NCBI RefSeq assembly: GCF_042683125.1
Contig: NZ_JBHUIY010000020.1
Coordinates: 1 to 64,000 of the forward strand
Direction: 5' to 3'
DNA from: Phaeospirillum tilakii
GTDB lineage: Bacteria; Pseudomonadota; Alphaproteobacteria; Rhodospirillales; Magnetospirillaceae
DNA length: 64,000 nt
Shown: piece by piece, positions 59,612 to 64,000 of the stretch
Layout of the letters: each line of letters opens with the position of its first letter
Position numbering within the stretch: the stretch's first letter is position 1
Notes under the pieces: model-generated
Told to the model about the DNA's origin: nothing
Database searches by the model: none
Seen by the model: the letters and a program-made list of their open reading frames with translations, nothing else
Made by a program: the position numbers and the translations under genes

Positions 59612-59829
59612 TCGGCCGCCGGCGCCTCCTTGGCCTGATCGGGCTCGGCGGCGCCGCGCTGGCGCTGGCCGGCTGCGGCCGCAAGGGCCGCCCGGTCGAG
59701 CTCGACAACGCGGTCTACCCCCACCTCTATCCCTTCACCCCCTATCCGGGGCGGCCCGCCGCGCCGGAAGCGCCGGCCGAGGCGGAAGCGCCGCCGCCGC
59801 CCGCCGCCACCACGGACACCCCGCGATGA
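59608..59829 (+). CDS. Small lipoprotein of the LptM/YifL type
   Basis: 73 residues. Signal peptide with lipobox LAGC at residues 20-23 (ALALAGCGRKGRPVEL), then NAVYPHLYPF and a Pro/Ala/Glu-rich tail. CGRKGP-type lipoproteins placed between argH and lysA are a constant feature of proteobacterial genomes; the E. coli member LptM helps LptD assembly. Both ends overlap their neighbours by 4 nt. Confidence 0.9.
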   Translation: MIGRRRLLGLIGLGGAALALAGCGRKGRPVELDNAVYPHLYPFTPYPGRPAAPEAPAEAEAPPPPAATTDTPR

Positions 59830-61091
59830 ATCATTTCCAGTACCGCAACCGCGCCCTGTGCGCCGAATCGGTGGCGATCGCCGACATCGCCGCCGCCGTC
59901 GGCACCCCGTTCTATGTCTATTCCAACGCGACGATCGAGCGTCATTACCGGGTGCTGGCCGAGGGTCTGGCGGCGGCCGGGCTCGACGCCACCATCTGTT
60001 TCGCCTGCAAGGCCAATCCCAATCTGGCGGTGATCCGCACCCTGGCCCGGCTGGGCGCCGGGGCCGACGTGGTCAGCGAGGGCGAGCTGCGCCGCGCCCT
60101 CGCCGCCGGGGTGCCGCCCGAGCGGATCGTGTTCTCCGGGGTGGGCAAGAGCGCCGACGAGCTGCGCTTCGCGATCGAGACCGGCATCCACCAGATCAAC
60201 GTCGAATCCGAGCCCGAGCTGCGCGAATTGTCGGCGCTGGCCGAGGCGGCCGGCCGCACCGTCGAGGTGGCGATCCGGGTCAATCCCGACGTCGATGCCA
60301 ACACCCACGCCAAGATCACCACCGGCAAGAAGGAAAACAAGTTCGGCATCGAATGGGACCGGGTGCCGGAAATTTACCGCCTCGCCCAGTCGCTGCCCGG
60401 GATCGCCCCGGTGGCGGTGGCCTGCCATATCGGCTCGCAACTGACCGAGCTGGGCCCGTTCCGCGCCGCCTTCCAGCGCCTGCGCGATCTGGTCGGCCGC
60501 CTGCGCGCCGACGGCATCGACATCCGCCGGCTCGACCTCGGCGGTGGCCTCGGCGTGCCCTATGACGACGAGGTGCCGCCCTCGCCGGCCGAGTATGCCC
60601 GGGTGGCGGGCGAAATCCTCGGCGATCTCGGCTGCCGCTTCCTGGTCGAACCGGGCCGGCTGCTGGTCGGCAATGCCGGCCTGCTGGTCAGCAAGGTGGT
60701 GCGGGTCAAGCCGGGCTCGACCCGCACCTTCGTGGTGGTCGATGCGGCGATGAACGACCTGATGCGGCCGGCGCTGTACGACGCCTTCCACGCCATCCTG
60801 CCGGTGGTCGAACCCCCGCCCGGCACCCCCCGCGCCCCCGCCGACGTGGTCGGCCCGGTGTGCGAGACCGGCGATACCTTCGCCCGCCAGCGCGACCTGC
60901 CGCCACTGGCCGCCGGGGATCTGGTCGCCTTCGCCACCGCCGGCGCCTACGGCGCGGCGATGGCCTCGACCTACAATTCCCGTCCGCTGGTGCCCGAGGT
61001 GATGGTCAAGGAGGATCGCTTCGCCGTGATCCGCCCCCGTCCCAGCCACGAGGAGATGATCCGCCAGGATCGCCTGCCCGACTGGATGTAA
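59826..61091 (+). CDS. lysA: Diaminopimelate decarboxylase
   Basis: 421 residues. A PLP enzyme converting meso-diaminopimelate to lysine. The PLP lysine is in CFACKANPNLAVIR at about 61; HIGSQLTELGPF, LDLGGGLGVPY and EPGRLLVGNAG are the cofactor-binding blocks; VCETGDTFARQR carries the substrate-binding Cys of the other subunit; GAYGAAMASTYNSRP is the C-terminal signature. It is the last gene of the argH run and a hairpin terminator follows. Confidence 0.98.
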   Translation: MNHFQYRNRALCAESVAIADIAAAVGTPFYVYSNATIERHYRVLAEGLAAAGLDATICFACKANPNLAVIRTLARLGAGADVVSEGELRRALAAGVPPERIVFSGVGKSADELRFAIETGIHQINVESEPELRELSALAEAAGRTVEVAIRVNPDVDANTHAKITTGKKENKFGIEWDRVPEIYRLAQSLPGIAPVAVACHIGSQLTELGPFRAAFQRLRDLVGRLRADGIDIRRLDLGGGLGVPYDDEVPPSPAEYARVAGEILGDLGCRFLVEPGRLLVGNAGLLVSKVVRVKPGSTRTFVVVDAAMNDLMRPALYDAFHAILPVVEPPPGTPRAPADVVGPVCETGDTFARQRDLPPLAAGDLVAFATAGAYGAAMASTYNSRPLVPEVMVKEDRFAVIRPRPSHEEMIRQDRLPDWM

Positions 61092-61099
61092 GGGAAAAC

Positions 61100-61144
61100 G
61101 CGGGCGGAGCCCGCATAAAAAAACCGGGAGGCGGAGCCTCCCGG
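61100..61144. terminator. Tandem hairpins at the lysA/pccA convergent junction
   Basis: GCGGGC-GGA-GCCCGC (61100-61114) is followed by an A7 run and CCGGGAGGC-GGA-GCCTCCCGG (61124-61144). On the minus strand the second hairpin precedes T7, a textbook intrinsic terminator for pccA; the first is the lysA-side stem and belongs to the junction repeat family. Confidence 0.85.
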
Positions 61145-61170
61145 TTGAGGGATCGAACGCGGCGCCTGGG

Positions 61171-63162
<1,992 letters not shown>

Positions 63163-63233
63163 TCCTTATCCCCCTTGGGAGCCGCGCGCGGGGGCGCGGA
63201 CGATCCGAATGACCCTGTGAACGTGGAAAGTCC

Positions 63234-64000
63234 TTAGAGCGGAATGTTCCCGTGCTTCTTCCACGGGTTCTTCAGATCCTTGCTCCGCAGCATGGTCAGC
63301 GACCGGCAGATCCGCTTGCGGGTGGTGCGCGGCATGATCACGTCGTCGATGAAGCCACGGTGGCCGGCGATGAACGGGTTGGCGAACTTCTGGCGGTATT
63401 CCTCGGTGCGGGCGGCGATCTTCTCGGCGTCGCCGAGATCGCCGCGGAAGATGATCTCCACCGCGCCCTTCGGCCCCATCACCGCGATCTCGGCGCTCGG
63501 CCAGGCGAAATTGACGTCGCCGCGCAGATGCTTCGAGCTCATCACGTCATAGGCGCCGCCATAGGCCTTGCGGGTGATGATGGTGATCTTCGGCACGGTG
63601 CATTCGGCGTAGGCGTAGAGCAGCTTGGCGCCGTGCTTGATGATCCCGCCATATTCCTGGGCGGTGCCGGGCAGGAAGCCGGGGACGTCGACGAAGGTGA
63701 CGATCGGAATGTTGAAGGCGTCACAGAAGCGGACGAAGCGCGCCGCCTTGATCGACGAGGCGATGTCGAGGCAGCCGGCCAGCACCATCGGCTGGTTGGC
63801 GACGACACCGATGGTGCGGCCTTCCATCCGGGCGAAGCCGACGATGATGTTGCCGGCATAATCGGGCTGGATCTCGAAGAAGTCGGCCTCGTCGACCACC
63901 TTCAGGATCAGCTCCTTCATGTCGTAGGGCTGGTTGGGGTTGTCCGGGATCAGGGTGTCGAGCGAACGCTCGATCCGGTCGGGGACGTCGGCGGTGGGGC
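63234..64000 (-). CDS. pccB: Propionyl-CoA carboxylase beta subunit, C-terminal part
   Basis: About 255 codons of the carboxyltransferase, open to the window edge: reading continues upstream of the internal Met at 63920 with DRIERSLDTLIPDNPNQPYD. FADVPGFLPGTAQEYGGII-like region (here FVDVPGFLPGTAQEYGGII) and ITRKAYGGAYDVMSSKHLRG are the acyl-CoA and carboxybiotin binding blocks. It precedes pccA by 71 nt in the same direction, so the two form an operon. Confidence 0.93.
   Translation of the reverse strand, partial: PTADVPDRIERSLDTLIPDNPNQPYDMKELILKVVDEADFFEIQPDYAGNIIVGFARMEGRTIGVVANQPMVLAGCLDIASSIKAARFVRFCDAFNIPIVTFVDVPGFLPGTAQEYGGIIKHGAKLLYAYAECTVPKITIITRKAYGGAYDVMSSKHLRGDVNFAWPSAEIAVMGPKGAVEIIFRGDLGDAEKIAARTEEYRQKFANPFIAGHRGFIDDVIMPRTTRKRICRSLTMLRSKDLKNPWKKHGNIPL

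Overview
The window is GC-rich (roughly 70% by eye), densely coded bacterial chromosome. The gene content points to an alphaproteobacterium of the Rhodospirillaceae/Rhodospirillales type: a class I lysyl-tRNA synthetase, CobS/CobT aerobic cobaltochelatase subunits preceded by a J-domain protein, a miaB-phoH-ybeY-corC-lnt-xre cluster, argH-lipoprotein-lysA, etfBA with a 3-hydroxybutyryl-CoA dehydrogenase, propionyl-CoA carboxylase, and DivL- and DivK-like cell-cycle signalling proteins. I cannot name the genus from sequence alone.

Layout. 0-9 kb (minus strand): Smr-domain protein (cut by the window edge), a small membrane protein, purH, an XRE regulator, then lnt, corC, ybeY, phoH and miaB; the last four are joined by 4-nt stop/start overlaps. 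9-17 kb: an unknown protein, gmhB, rsmB, a TPR-like protein, lysK, then an M23 peptidase overlapping a bactofilin. 17-25 kb: S24 repressor-like protein, HisKA_2-type sensor kinase, cobT, cobS, J-domain protein, and divergently pstB-phoU. 25-34.6 kb: pit with a DUF47 partner, a secreted protein coupled to a ParA-type ATPase, hbd-etfA-etfB, an unknown protein overlapping a MarR-type regulator, an M17 aminopeptidase, a glutathione transferase and tRNA-Leu(UAA).

34.9-43.6 kb is a complete-looking type I-C CRISPR-Cas locus, all on the minus strand: cas3, cas5c, cas8c, cas7c, cas4, cas1, cas2, leader, then a 7-repeat array. Its most unusual part lies between cas3 and cas5c. A solitary, slightly expanded copy of the CRISPR repeat sits in the predicted 5' leader of the cas5c operon. 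It is flanked by an 11-nt perfect inverted repeat whose downstream arm contains the cas5c Shine-Dalgarno sequence and whose upstream arm begins at the predicted transcription start. Cas5c is the enzyme that cuts this repeat in type I-C systems, so the leader could be a Cas5c-responsive translational switch. A half-repeat-like sequence also overlaps the -35 box of the cas3 promoter. cas4 has no ATG, GTG or TTG near its expected N-terminus.

43.8-64 kb: a small membrane protein, an unknown protein, a zincin-like metallopeptidase with a PotD-like binding protein, a DedA/VTT membrane protein, a DivL-like PAS protein with alanine at the phosphoacceptor histidine, an alpha/beta hydrolase coupled to an RlmM-like methyltransferase, an unknown protein, a CNT-type nucleoside permease, a receiver-PAS-HisKA-like-GGDEF-EAL protein (phosphoacceptor position is Arg) with a DivK-like receiver behind it, argH-lipoprotein-lysA, and convergently pccA and pccB (the latter cut by the window end).

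A family of GC-rich hairpin repeats occupies most convergent gene junctions in the window and probably works as bidirectional terminators.
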